In this document: one piece after another, positions 31,305-38,438 of the stretch
Layout: each line of letters opens with the position of its first letter
How positions within the stretch are numbered: position 1 is the stretch's first letter
Source: Saprospiraceae bacterium
Lineage (GTDB): Bacteria; Bacteroidota; Bacteroidia; Chitinophagales; Saprospiraceae
Length of the DNA stretch: 38,438 nucleotides
Assembly (NCBI GenBank): GCA_013214355.1
Contig: JABSSL010000114.1
Span: forward strand, 1-38,438
Reading direction: 5' to 3'
Translations under genes and position numbers: made by a program
Notes under the pieces: generated by a model
Database searches by the model: none
Seen by the model: only the letters and a program-made list of their open reading frames with translations
What the model was told of the DNA's origin: nothing

Positions 31305-32366
31305 ATGCAAAAAAAGGCTAGATACATTGGGCTCATTATTTTAGGTGCCATCCTGATCACCGCGCTAGCCAATATTGGGCTTTTAGAACGCTATCATAAG
31401 TTATCTCAAGCCCCCGTCCTATCAGAAGCGAGTGCCGAGGAATACTGGTTTATTTGGAGAATTGGTTTTGTCGGGGTCATTTTTGATCTATTGATCCTGA
31501 TTGTCTTTTTCTTTTACAATTATAGCTGGAAAGACTACTTCCTACCCAAGAATTCTGCTCCTGGCAACAAACTAGCCCTGATCCTCTTTGGCAACGTAGC
31601 CCTGCTATTGGGTTTTATTTGTCTGGATTTTACAATCAGTAAATACATTACCCAGGTAATTTCGGAATCCTATATCACTGGGGCTTTCCTGCAGAACTAT
31701 TTGGTCAATCACGCCTCCATTTTTATCATTGCGATTATCTCGCCCTATGTTTTATTACGGATAGAGGAGGCCAATGCCGTAGCATTGAACTTGGTCAAGG
31801 TGCAGGAAGAGAAAACCAAAGCCGAATTGGCCGCCTTAAAGGATCAAATTAGTCCACACTTTTTCTTTAATACACTAAGCACGTTGAGAGCGATTGTCAG
31901 AAACGAAAGCAAGGAAAATGCCCTTGAATTTATACAAGATATCTCCAAGACTTTTCGCTATACCTTAAAAGAGGCCAGAGCGGATGTAGTGTTGTTAAAA
32001 CAAGAACTAGATTTCATAACTTCCTACATCTATTTACTGCAAAAACGGTTCGGTGAAAAGCTACAATTTGAGATGGATATATTGGATTCAGATCAAAGTG
32101 CAAGCATTCCCTCCATGTCTATACAACTGTTGATCGAGAACGCGATACAGCATAACATCATGACCCAAAATCAGCCCTTAAAAATCACCATCCAATCTAA
32201 TGGTCAGCGGATTGCTGTAGTCAATAACTTACAGGAAAAAGAACAAGTAGAAAGCTTTGGTCTGGGGCTGAATAATCTAAACAATCGTTATAAATTATTA
32301 TCTAAGCAGGAAATCACCATTAAGCGAGATGCGGTAAAATTTACCGTTCAACTTCCACTCTTATGA
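31305..32366 (+). CDS. LytS-family sensor histidine kinase
   Basis: 353 residues. Four transmembrane helices lie at about 7-28, 48-71, 89-110 and 136-153, followed by a coiled linker and the His_kinase domain. LKDQISPHFFFNTLSTLRAIV holds the phospho-acceptor His185, and QLLIENAIQHN (Asn279) is the N-box. FGLGLNNLNNRYKLL near the end is the G-box. No separate sensor domain is present, so the membrane part itself should sense. The gene overlaps the response regulator by 4 bases (ATGA), so the two are translationally coupled. Confidence 0.93.
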   Translation: MQKKARYIGLIILGAILITALANIGLLERYHKLSQAPVLSEASAEEYWFIWRIGFVGVIFDLLILIVFFFYNYSWKDYFLPKNSAPGNKLALILFGNVALLLGFICLDFTISKYITQVISESYITGAFLQNYLVNHASIFIIAIISPYVLLRIEEANAVALNLVKVQEEKTKAELAALKDQISPHFFFNTLSTLRAIVRNESKENALEFIQDISKTFRYTLKEARADVVLLKQELDFITSYIYLLQKRFGEKLQFEMDILDSDQSASIPSMSIQLLIENAIQHNIMTQNQPLKITIQSNGQRIAVVNNLQEKEQVESFGLGLNNLNNRYKLLSKQEITIKRDAVKFTVQLPLL

Positions 32367-33127
32367 AAGTGCTGATTGTTGAGGATGAATATAGCGTCGC
32401 CAAAGACCTTCGCGATGTGTTATGGGAAATCAACCCGGACATTGAAGTCATGGCCATTTTGGAATCGGTAAAAGAGGTGATCGAATGGATAAGTTCGACA
32501 GCGCAACTTCCTGATCTAGGCTTTTTTGACATTCAAATAGCTGACGGGAACTCTTTTCAGGTATTTGAGCAAACGAAAGTACCTTTCCCCATTATATTTA
32601 CGACCGCCTTCGATGAATATGCCCTACAAGCCTTCAAGCTTAATAGCATTGATTATATCTTGAAGCCCATAAAGAAGAGTGATCTTGAAATTGCCTTGAA
32701 CAAATACAAAAAATACTATACTAATTTCGCTCAATATGAAGCGCTATTGGCCGTTATCCAAGAACTCAAGAACAATCAGCCAAAGAAGTATAAAAAGAAC
32801 TTTTTGGTGTACTTCAAGGATAAAATTTTGCCCCTGGCTGTCGAAGATATTGCCTACTTCTATCTAGAGCGTCAAGTTGTACATTGTATTACACACCAAA
32901 GTAAAAAGTACTTTATCGATCAGTCCTTAGAGCTCATCCAATCTCAACTCAACCCAGACGCTTTCTTCAGAGCCTCTCGGCAATTTCTGGTGTCCCGGAA
33001 AGCCATAAAATCGGCATCTGTTTACTTCAGTAGAAAACTAAAGCTGGAACTTTCCCCTTCCTTTGACAAGGAAGTCATTATCAGCAAATTGAACAGCAGC
33101 AAATTTAAGAAGTGGCTGACGGAGTAA
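32363..33127 (+). CDS. LytTR response regulator
   Basis: 254 residues. The receiver domain (1-120) has the acidic pocket EDE (7-9), phospho-acceptor Asp56 in FFDIQIADG, Thr80/81 and Lys101 in YILKPI. A helical linker leads to a C-terminal LytTR DNA-binding domain (about 145-250), with KDKILPLAVEDIAYFYLERQVV and the FFRASRQFLV segment typical of the fold. It is the cognate partner of the overlapping LytS gene. The direct repeat at 30090-30121 is a candidate target. Confidence 0.94.
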   Translation: MKVLIVEDEYSVAKDLRDVLWEINPDIEVMAILESVKEVIEWISSTAQLPDLGFFDIQIADGNSFQVFEQTKVPFPIIFTTAFDEYALQAFKLNSIDYILKPIKKSDLEIALNKYKKYYTNFAQYEALLAVIQELKNNQPKKYKKNFLVYFKDKILPLAVEDIAYFYLERQVVHCITHQSKKYFIDQSLELIQSQLNPDAFFRASRQFLVSRKAIKSASVYFSRKLKLELSPSFDKEVIISKLNSSKFKKWLTE

Positions 33128-33256
33128 CGCGCTAAGTAGGGTAGGGGATAATAGTCTGCCCAACTACCGATTCCTGCTTAGAGGTCTTTGAGTCGATCCT
33201 CCTTCTTATCTTCGGCCTTTTAAGCCCCTCATTTCAAATAACTAGATCACTCGACC

Positions 33257-33856
33257 ATGATAAACTGGGAAACACCTATCACACTGGAAAGTAAAAATCT
33301 ACGATTGCTTCCACTATCACTGCAATACAAAGAAGACCTACTAAACGCCGCCAGGGATGGCGAATTATGGAAGCTTTGGTATACATCCGTTCCATCAGAA
33401 GAAACCATTGATCAATATCTTGCCACTGCTTTGCAACAGCATCAGGACAAGGTTTCTCTCCCTTTTGTAGTCGTCAACAAAGCTACGGATTCAATTATTG
33501 GCTCTACCAGGTACTGTAATATTGATAGTTCGAACAGAAGGCTAGAAATCGGATACACCTGGTACGCCAAGACCTTTCAAAGAACGGGAGTAAACACAGA
33601 ATGCAAACATCTGCTCCTACAACAGGCATTTGAAGTATATCAGGTAATTGCCGTTGAATTTAAGACCCATTGGTTCAACTATAGATCACGCAATGCCATT
33701 CAAAGATTGGGTGCTAAGCAGGATGGGGTACTCAGAAATCATCGAATCGATAAGGATGGCTGTATTCGGGATACGGTCGTTTTTTCCATCATACAGTCGG
33801 AGTGGAAGGCAGTCAAAAAATCACTGGCGTTTGAGATGGGAAAATACCCAGGCTAA
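33257..33856 (+). CDS. GNAT family N-acetyltransferase, RimJ/RimL-like
   Basis: 199 residues, acetyl-CoA-dependent acetyltransferase. The N-terminus ITLESKNLRLLPLSLQYKEDLL is the usual RimJ/RimL start. The core has PFVVVNKATDSIIGSTRY, then RLEIGYTWYAKTFQRTGVNTECKHLLLQQAFE, where the acetyl-CoA loop is Q-R-T-G-V-N rather than the standard Q/RxxGxG/A. FKTHWFNYRSRNAIQRLGAKQDGVLR completes the fold. The substrate is not predictable; small molecules or protein N-termini are both possible. It stands alone and is convergent with the S41 gene. Confidence 0.9.
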   Translation: MINWETPITLESKNLRLLPLSLQYKEDLLNAARDGELWKLWYTSVPSEETIDQYLATALQQHQDKVSLPFVVVNKATDSIIGSTRYCNIDSSNRRLEIGYTWYAKTFQRTGVNTECKHLLLQQAFEVYQVIAVEFKTHWFNYRSRNAIQRLGAKQDGVLRNHRIDKDGCIRDTVVFSIIQSEWKAVKKSLAFEMGKYPG

Positions 33857-33878
33857 GTTACCATACAATATAGCTGTT

Positions 33879-35315
33879 TTAGTTCCGCTCGAAATGCTTA
33901 ATGGCGGCTTCCAGGGCCTTATCTCCGGCGGTGGAAACGCTGACGTCAGGGAGAATGCCCGTTTGATTGTATCCCTCAGTCAATATTTTTTGATTCCAGG
34001 TGCCCGTGGGATACCCAAAGTAAATGTACTGACGCGCCGAATTTTCTAGCAAAATCACATTTACGCTAGTGTAGTCAATCACACCTGCCGTAGGCATTCC
34101 AAAAGTGATGACTTTATCGCTCGCACCTTTTGCGTGTAAGATGAAGCTCTCGGCCGCGCTTGCACAGCTGTTATCGGTTAGGATTGATACCCTAGCAATG
34201 CTGTTATTCTGGGCACTAAATTTTCGATCTTTGTACTTGGGACCGTCCACAATTTCGCCGCTTGCTTTCATCCGTTTCAATAGGGGAGAATAGACACTTG
34301 AATACAAGAACCCCACAAATCGCTTAAAATAGGCGACATTATCAGGAGAGGTTAGCACGTAGCCCTTTTCCGAAGTTAAAGTTGAGTTGGCAAAATAGCT
34401 GATCAATGGAAAATATATGGCATTTCCGCCTGTATTTCCCCGAATATCGATAATCAGGTGTTGGGTATGGTTAATGAGGTCATGGTTGTCCTCTAATAGT
34501 TTTTTGAAAGCACCCGCATCAATGGAAAAAGAAGGGATAGTGATCAAGGTATGAACCTCATTTATTTTTTCGATAGCGGGGTTGGCATTAAATGGCCGGA
34601 TCTCTTCTTCTTCAGAACGTCGCCATTTGCTTCCCCCACCCATTATCAGCTTTATGTAATCCCCCTCTTTATGGATACCGACTCTTACGTATCGTTCTGC
34701 ATAAGCATAAGAGATATAGCTTCCTTCGTATTCATCACCCTGTTTGGTGAGGCTCATCTTTAGAAATCCGGGCTTAATATCTTTATCTTTTCTTCTGGTC
34801 TTGATAAGGTAAGCCTTAAAGGCGCTATCTTCTTTGACAATAGCGAATATGGATTCACCGTCGGACCATTTTCCGACAATCGGATCTGAGCGATCAACAA
34901 GTAATGTATCAATCTCTTTAGTCGTCCTCCGTGCCATCATCAGTCGCGGCTTTTGTTTCTCCAGAAAACTGGAATCGTACCTGGGAGCATCCCAAACGAA
35001 TAGATGCCCATCCTTGAAGTGTGATACGAAATCTGATAAGGTAGCAGTACATAAGTCATCAGCTTGGTCGGCCACCTTTAATGCATACTCCTTTTTCCGA
35101 GCCTCGTAAGTTTCATAAGCATCGGTCCCCCTTTGTAAGGCCAGACCAACGTAGTTGGCTTCTAACTTTTGCGTTAGCTCGGTAAATGCGTCACTACAAT
35201 TGCAAGGATCGTTTGGGTTTACTGTCATTTGGGGGGCAATATGCTTATTCGAACAGGCAAATAAGGTCAGTAGGAGATAGAGTAGTGTATATTGTAAATG
35301 CCTTTTAGATGCCAT
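33879..35315 (-). CDS. S41 family peptidase, lipoprotein
   Basis: 478 residues from the ATG at 35315. An ATG six codons upstream is also possible, but the shorter form gives a compact lipoprotein signal ending LLTLFACSN. The N-terminal part (about 30-110) resembles the tricorn/CTP helical domain. The C-terminal protease core has LIIDIRGNTGGNAIYFPLISYFA and the nucleophile region ILTDNSCASAAESFILHAKGASDKV. No PDZ domain is evident. These proteins degrade or process extracytoplasmic polypeptides. It diverges from an AraC-family gene whose start region nearly overlaps its own. Confidence 0.9.
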   Translation of the reverse strand: MASKRHLQYTLLYLLLTLFACSNKHIAPQMTVNPNDPCNCSDAFTELTQKLEANYVGLALQRGTDAYETYEARKKEYALKVADQADDLCTATLSDFVSHFKDGHLFVWDAPRYDSSFLEKQKPRLMMARRTTKEIDTLLVDRSDPIVGKWSDGESIFAIVKEDSAFKAYLIKTRRKDKDIKPGFLKMSLTKQGDEYEGSYISYAYAERYVRVGIHKEGDYIKLIMGGGSKWRRSEEEEIRPFNANPAIEKINEVHTLITIPSFSIDAGAFKKLLEDNHDLINHTQHLIIDIRGNTGGNAIYFPLISYFANSTLTSEKGYVLTSPDNVAYFKRFVGFLYSSVYSPLLKRMKASGEIVDGPKYKDRKFSAQNNSIARVSILTDNSCASAAESFILHAKGASDKVITFGMPTAGVIDYTSVNVILLENSARQYIYFGYPTGTWNQKILTEGYNQTGILPDVSVSTAGDKALEAAIKHFERN

Positions 35316-36190
35316 CTTTTTTATGGCAAACATATCCGTCTAAATTATGGATTCATTGTAAAAAATCGACAAAATTGCACGTTCTAGAACATCAGGCTCA
35401 ACATCCACTGGTAAATAGATTTGTTGTGAAATACCAGCTATTTCAAGGCCGCGGACCCTTTCTTGTCAAGGCCATTCCCAGCGGAACCTGTGAATGCTGG
35501 ATCGTTCTCGAAGGGGAGTTCCTAATCCTTGATGCAGACGAAAAGGAATTTAGGCCTGCGGGGCAGGACGGATTTTTTCCCTTGAGTACTACAGGGTACA
35601 CCTATTTTTTTGAAGAAAACTTGAGGTGCTTCAACATTAAGTTGAAACCAAGTGTACTAGGCTTACCTTCCTTTGCAAGATTCATCGATAAGTGGAAGGA
35701 AAAGCCCGTAACAAGTTTCCTGGGGCAGGATGGGCCTGCACGCATCAAAAACTTAGATTTTTCAAAAGCTGAGGAAGTTACAGATACCTTGGATCAGTTA
35801 ATTCTGGCGGCAAATGACTTAAACAGCGTGGATTACAGGATTGAAAGCTTACTGACCTCTTTATTCTGCCTTGAAAATGCAGAATTGAGGGTAAGTGAGT
35901 TAGCTGCCCAAAATCACCTTAGCGTAAAGAGTTTTGAGCGTTTGGTCAATCGGGTTTGTGGAATGACACCTAAGCAATTACTGCGTATTATCCGTTTTGG
36001 AAAATCTTCGATTCACCTCAAGAAATCGGCTGGAGCCCGCTTGATCGATGCATTGGAGTTTGGTTATTACGACCAATCTCATTTTAGCAAGGAATGTAAA
36101 CGATTGACCCAACTTCGACCGACAGAGTTTCTTTCTAAACTCCAACTCAACGTGGCCGATCTAGTTTTTGAAAATGGTAAGACTCCTTAA
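35309..36190 (+). CDS. AraC family transcriptional regulator
   Basis: Up to 293 residues. The N-terminal cupin-like half includes FLVKAIPSGTCECWIVLEGEF and a GYTYFFEENLRCFNIKLKP strand pair. The C-terminal HTH pair is VSELAAQNHLSVKSFERLVNRVCGMTPKQLLRIIRF and LIDALEFGYYDQSHFSKECKRLTQLRPTEFL, the classical AraC signature. The start is uncertain. The ATG at 35309 overlaps the beginning of the divergent S41 gene by a few bases, while TTG at 35375 would leave a gap of about 60 bp and fits the usual family N-terminus (HQAQHPLVNRF) better. The S41 gene is a likely target. Confidence 0.9.
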   Translation: MPSFLWQTYPSKLWIHCKKSTKLHVLEHQAQHPLVNRFVVKYQLFQGRGPFLVKAIPSGTCECWIVLEGEFLILDADEKEFRPAGQDGFFPLSTTGYTYFFEENLRCFNIKLKPSVLGLPSFARFIDKWKEKPVTSFLGQDGPARIKNLDFSKAEEVTDTLDQLILAANDLNSVDYRIESLLTSLFCLENAELRVSELAAQNHLSVKSFERLVNRVCGMTPKQLLRIIRFGKSSIHLKKSAGARLIDALEFGYYDQSHFSKECKRLTQLRPTEFLSKLQLNVADLVFENGKTP

Positions 36191-36227
36191 TTTACTGCAC
36201 AGTTATCGCATGGGTAAGTTGCTTTGC

Positions 36228-36333
36228 TTACATCCAGATTCTGAGGTGATATTCTTCTACAGTTAATAAGCGACGTACTACAGCCCAGCGTTTTCCCGTA
36301 AATCTTAATTATTTACATCCAGCACCTGAGGTG
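36228..36333. repeat. Pair of 21-bp direct repeats, TTACATCCAG...CTGAGGTG
   Basis: TTACATCCAG-ATT-CTGAGGTG (36228-36248) and TTACATCCAG-CAC-CTGAGGTG (36313-36333) differ only in the three central bases and lie 85 bp apart. In the second copy CACCTGAGGTG is itself palindromic. They occupy the gap after the AraC gene (36191-36466), in which no gene is visible. They may be binding sites or duplicated remnants. Confidence 0.55.
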
Positions 36334-36466
36334 TGCAGAAGGGGGGTGTTTTTGATTTTCTAAGACACTACTTAACATAATATTAATTATGAGCTAATCT
36401 GTATTGTCCGGAAATGCTTTCCAGTCGTTAATCTTCTTCGGAAGAGTCGGCAGTTTCACTGGAAGC

Positions 36467-36874
36467 CTAGTCGTTATCAGCGTTAATATCTACATCGAAA
36501 TATAATTCCTTCATTGAAATTTCAATTCCTACTGATTGTAACTTTATGAACTGATCTAGTCCTTCATATCTTGATATACTCCATAAATCATTTTTTCCCT
36601 TCTTGAAATACACTTCTACTACATACCTGTTCTGTTCTATTAGTACATATTCTTGTAGTGAGGGAACTTGCCTGTAAAAGTAAAACTTGTCACCTTTATC
36701 ATACTCAATCGTTGATTTGGATAGTACTTCAACAATTAGTGTTGGATTGGTAACGGCATCCTTAGTTTCGATTGATCTTTCAATGGCTCCACAGATTACC
36801 ATTGAATCAGGATAAATATATTTGTTTTCCCTCTTGATGTGGTTATAGAGGATGTGACTAGTAAATGGAATCAA
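36467..36874 (-). pseudogene. Truncated Uma2-family (DUF820) endonuclease-like gene
   Basis: The product, 135 residues, matches the C-terminal two thirds of the Uma2 family, a PD-(D/E)XK-like fold: YIYPDSMVICG, then NPTLIVEVLSKSTIEYDKGDKFYFYRQVPSLQEYVLIEQ and a final MKELYFDVDI. The Asp, Glu and spaced Lys of the core are present. Intact members have about 185-200 residues, starting with a YLxxEExSxxKHEYxxG region that is missing. The segment MIPFTSHILYNHIKREN appears to join a remnant to the YPD motif, as if about 20 residues had been deleted as well. The only start is a TTG. It is probably a decayed gene, though a short functional form cannot be excluded. Confidence 0.65.
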
Positions 36875-36941
36875 CTCCTATTTCAATGATCGGTTATTTT
36901 TGCTGAATAATTTAGACTAGCTTGGTTACATTACTTAAATC

Positions 36942-36979
36942 AGAATTGGCATCTGAGGCTAGCCCCAAACGCCAATTCT
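36942..36979 (-). terminator. Inverted repeat after the alpha/beta hydrolase gene
   Basis: AGAATTGGC (36942-36950) and GCCAATTCT (36971-36979) pair perfectly with a 20-nt loop. It lies about 40 bp past the stop of the gene ending at 37018. There is no T-run, so the terminator call is tentative. Confidence 0.4.
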
Positions 36980-37017
36980 TGGTCTTTCCTCATCTATTTA
37001 ATTCTAGAATAGTCTTC

Positions 37018-38052
37018 TCACCGAAACTCATTAATAAACGCAATGACTTTTTCAGCAAAAAGATCGGGCTGAGATTCCAGCGGACTATGTCCTGTACGTT
37101 CAAAAATAAAGAGTTCTTTGTGAGTAGAACCGAGCTGATCATAGGCTTCTTGAGCAAACTTAGCGGGAACCACAAGATCATATTTCCCCCAAAGAATCAA
37201 AGAGGGTATGGTAATTTCAGGTAGCCGATCGGTAAATGATACGTCCCACCAAAGCCCCTTTTCAGTTAAAATAATTGCTGTCTGTAGATTGTTCCTGAAC
37301 GCGAAGCGAAGCTGGTCTCCATCTTCATCAAGAAATTGCGGTTCATTGATCACCATATCTTTAGCAAGTATCACTTCTGATTCGTGCGCTTTGCCATTCA
37401 ATTTGGAGAAATCTTCACCGCTGTAGCTGGGACCAACTTCTTGGATAAGTTGAAGGACCTCTTCCCAGTGTTCAGTACTGTTCCCTAAGGCAATTTGTTC
37501 ATTTGCCGTTTCCGAAAACACAATTGGGTACTCCTCGTACAAGTCTTTGGGGCTATGTACTCCGGCCACGTCGATCCACCCTAGGAAAGCGTCCTGCTCT
37601 TTTAGCAAGGTGGCAGGTCCCAAGGTACCTCCCCAGCTTGCCCCCATTAAGAAGAATTTGGCATCGTCACCGTATCTGGCCCGTAAGACTTTAACTAGTG
37701 CCAACACATCTTCTGCCATTTTATCAATGCTTACCTCTTCTTCTGCATATTTCCCCTGCGCATTCCCCGATCCCCGTTGATCGAAATAGACCACTGCATT
37801 ATTCTTTTCAACTTCAGTGATCATGGAATTTATCCGGGCCTCCAATCCTAATCCACTAGGGCCGCCGTGCAGATAGATTAAGAATACTTTGTCAGAGGCA
37901 TTGCCATGTACATAGGCAGGCATATCAGCTTGTTGGTGCCTTAGGTAGATCGTCTCGTTTAGGTTACTAAGGTCCACCTCCTCTTTCTTACAAGAGAAAA
38001 TATTTAATAGTATGAGCAGGGTCACTGCTATCTTGAACAAGTTGAAATTCAT
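37018..38052 (-). CDS. Alpha/beta hydrolase lipoprotein, proline iminopeptidase-like
   Basis: 344 residues. The lipoprotein signal ends NIFSC (Cys21), so the enzyme is membrane-anchored outside the cytoplasm. The S33 peptidase-like features are the oxyanion motif HGGPSG (62-67), DQRGSG (91-96) and the nucleophile elbow GASWGG (Ser139). The catalytic Asp is in WGKYDLVVP and the His in GHSPLE near the C-terminus. Proline iminopeptidases release N-terminal proline; the secreted form suggests peptide scavenging, but esterase activity is also possible. It lies 22 bp after the partial barrel gene on the same strand and may be its operon partner. Confidence 0.9.
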   Translation of the reverse strand: MNFNLFKIAVTLLILLNIFSCKKEEVDLSNLNETIYLRHQQADMPAYVHGNASDKVFLIYLHGGPSGLGLEARINSMITEVEKNNAVVYFDQRGSGNAQGKYAEEEVSIDKMAEDVLALVKVLRARYGDDAKFFLMGASWGGTLGPATLLKEQDAFLGWIDVAGVHSPKDLYEEYPIVFSETANEQIALGNSTEHWEEVLQLIQEVGPSYSGEDFSKLNGKAHESEVILAKDMVINEPQFLDEDGDQLRFAFRNNLQTAIILTEKGLWWDVSFTDRLPEITIPSLILWGKYDLVVPAKFAQEAYDQLGSTHKELFIFERTGHSPLESQPDLFAEKVIAFINEFR

Positions 38053-38074
38053 GGTTTAAGATTTTTAATTGGGG

Positions 38075-38438
38075 TTACTTGTTGAAATTGAATTTGTATC
38101 CAAAGTGCAAGGAGAAGATAGGCAATAGGCCCGTGTTGTAGTTGGTAAGAATAGTGTGCTGGAGATTTACGTACCAACCCGATCTCTTTATCCCGCTGCG
38201 GAATCGTCCTATACCAATGGCGATCGACGGTGCATAGTAGCTTCTACCTGGAAAGGAGACGCTAGAGACATCATCATCAACGACTTCGTAGGTGTCGGGT
38301 AACATAGAGCGGTAGAACCCGAGTGGATTTAGCTCTACGAAAAGCTCCCCGCCTTTGGTGTTAACCCTGCGTAAGGTGAGGCCGGAGTAGGCAAATACTC
38401 CGTTCTGAGTTCGAGTGGCGAAGTTGGTGGAATAGCCT
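38075..38438 (-). CDS. Outer-membrane beta-barrel protein, C-terminal part (5' end beyond the window)
   Basis: The frame is open without stops from the stop codon at 38075 to the right edge (about 120 residues), so the gene continues outside. The visible part consists of amphipathic beta strands: VFAYSGLTLRRV, GELFVELNPLGFY, YYAPSIAIGIGRF and WYVNLQHTIL. It ends in the barrel-type terminal strand FSLHFGYKFNFNK. The 22-bp spacing to the hydrolase gene downstream suggests co-transcription. The exact family cannot be given from this fragment. Confidence 0.75.
   Translation of the reverse strand, partial: GYSTNFATRTQNGVFAYSGLTLRRVNTKGGELFVELNPLGFYRSMLPDTYEVVDDDVSSVSFPGRSYYAPSIAIGIGRFRSGIKRSGWYVNLQHTILTNYNTGLLPIFSLHFGYKFNFNK

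Overview
The window reads as chromosomal DNA of a Bacteroidota member, most likely a Saprospiraceae-like marine or environmental lineage. The evidence is a protein ending in a type IX secretion sorting domain with HYR-type Ig repeats, an outer-membrane-beta-barrel TonB-type receptor with a CarboxypepD_reg-like N-terminus, tandem DUF2911, GloVer repeats, a LytS/LytTR pair, many lipoboxes, and candidate promoters of the TAnnTTTG type with few Shine-Dalgarno sites. Family assignments come from reading motifs; no database search was run.

Left part (1-7.1 kb). The translational GTPase typA/bipA (minus) diverges from a small lipoprotein built of seven 21-residue Trp-rich repeats. Next comes a minus-strand cluster, in transcription order Crp/Fnr regulator, FMO-like monooxygenase, and a small Cys-containing protein coupled by a 4-base stop/start overlap. 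An AraC regulator and a secreted SRPBCC protein follow on the plus strand.

Middle part (7.3-17.8 kb). This holds a possible small hypothetical gene, a TonB-type receptor, an RhlE-like DEAD-box helicase with a TTG start, a small membrane protein, a sialidase-like lipoprotein, a membrane-anchored class III adenylate cyclase, and a two-gene operon. The operon encodes an unusual secreted HbpS/GlcG-propeller-Dabb fusion and an SDR oxidoreductase, and is preceded by two copies of a TTGAACTAGTT operator-like motif.

Repeat zone (17.9-22.3 kb). About 1.5 kb without credible genes is largely built of degenerate tandem heptamers (7-bp register) in several families, including inverted arrays whose arms differ by exactly one 7-mer. 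Related GGAA/TTCC heptads continue on both sides of the T9SS/HYR surface protein gene, ending about 70 bp before its start and resuming 3 bp after its stop. This is the most unusual structure in the window.

Right part (22.5-38.4 kb). An orphan secreted protein and a tandem DUF2911 protein with a good promoter and terminator come first. Then follows a compact malonate cassette (matB-like synthetase, madL, madM), in which malonate taken up by MadLM would be activated to malonyl-CoA by MatB. A GloVer-repeat protein precedes a serine hydrolase-LytS-LytTR cluster with an 11-bp direct repeat in front of it. The remainder is a GNAT acetyltransferase, an S41 protease divergent from an AraC regulator, a truncated Uma2 gene, a proline-iminopeptidase-like lipoprotein, and an outer-membrane beta-barrel gene cut by the right edge. 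No rRNA, tRNA, CRISPR array or intact insertion sequence was recognised.
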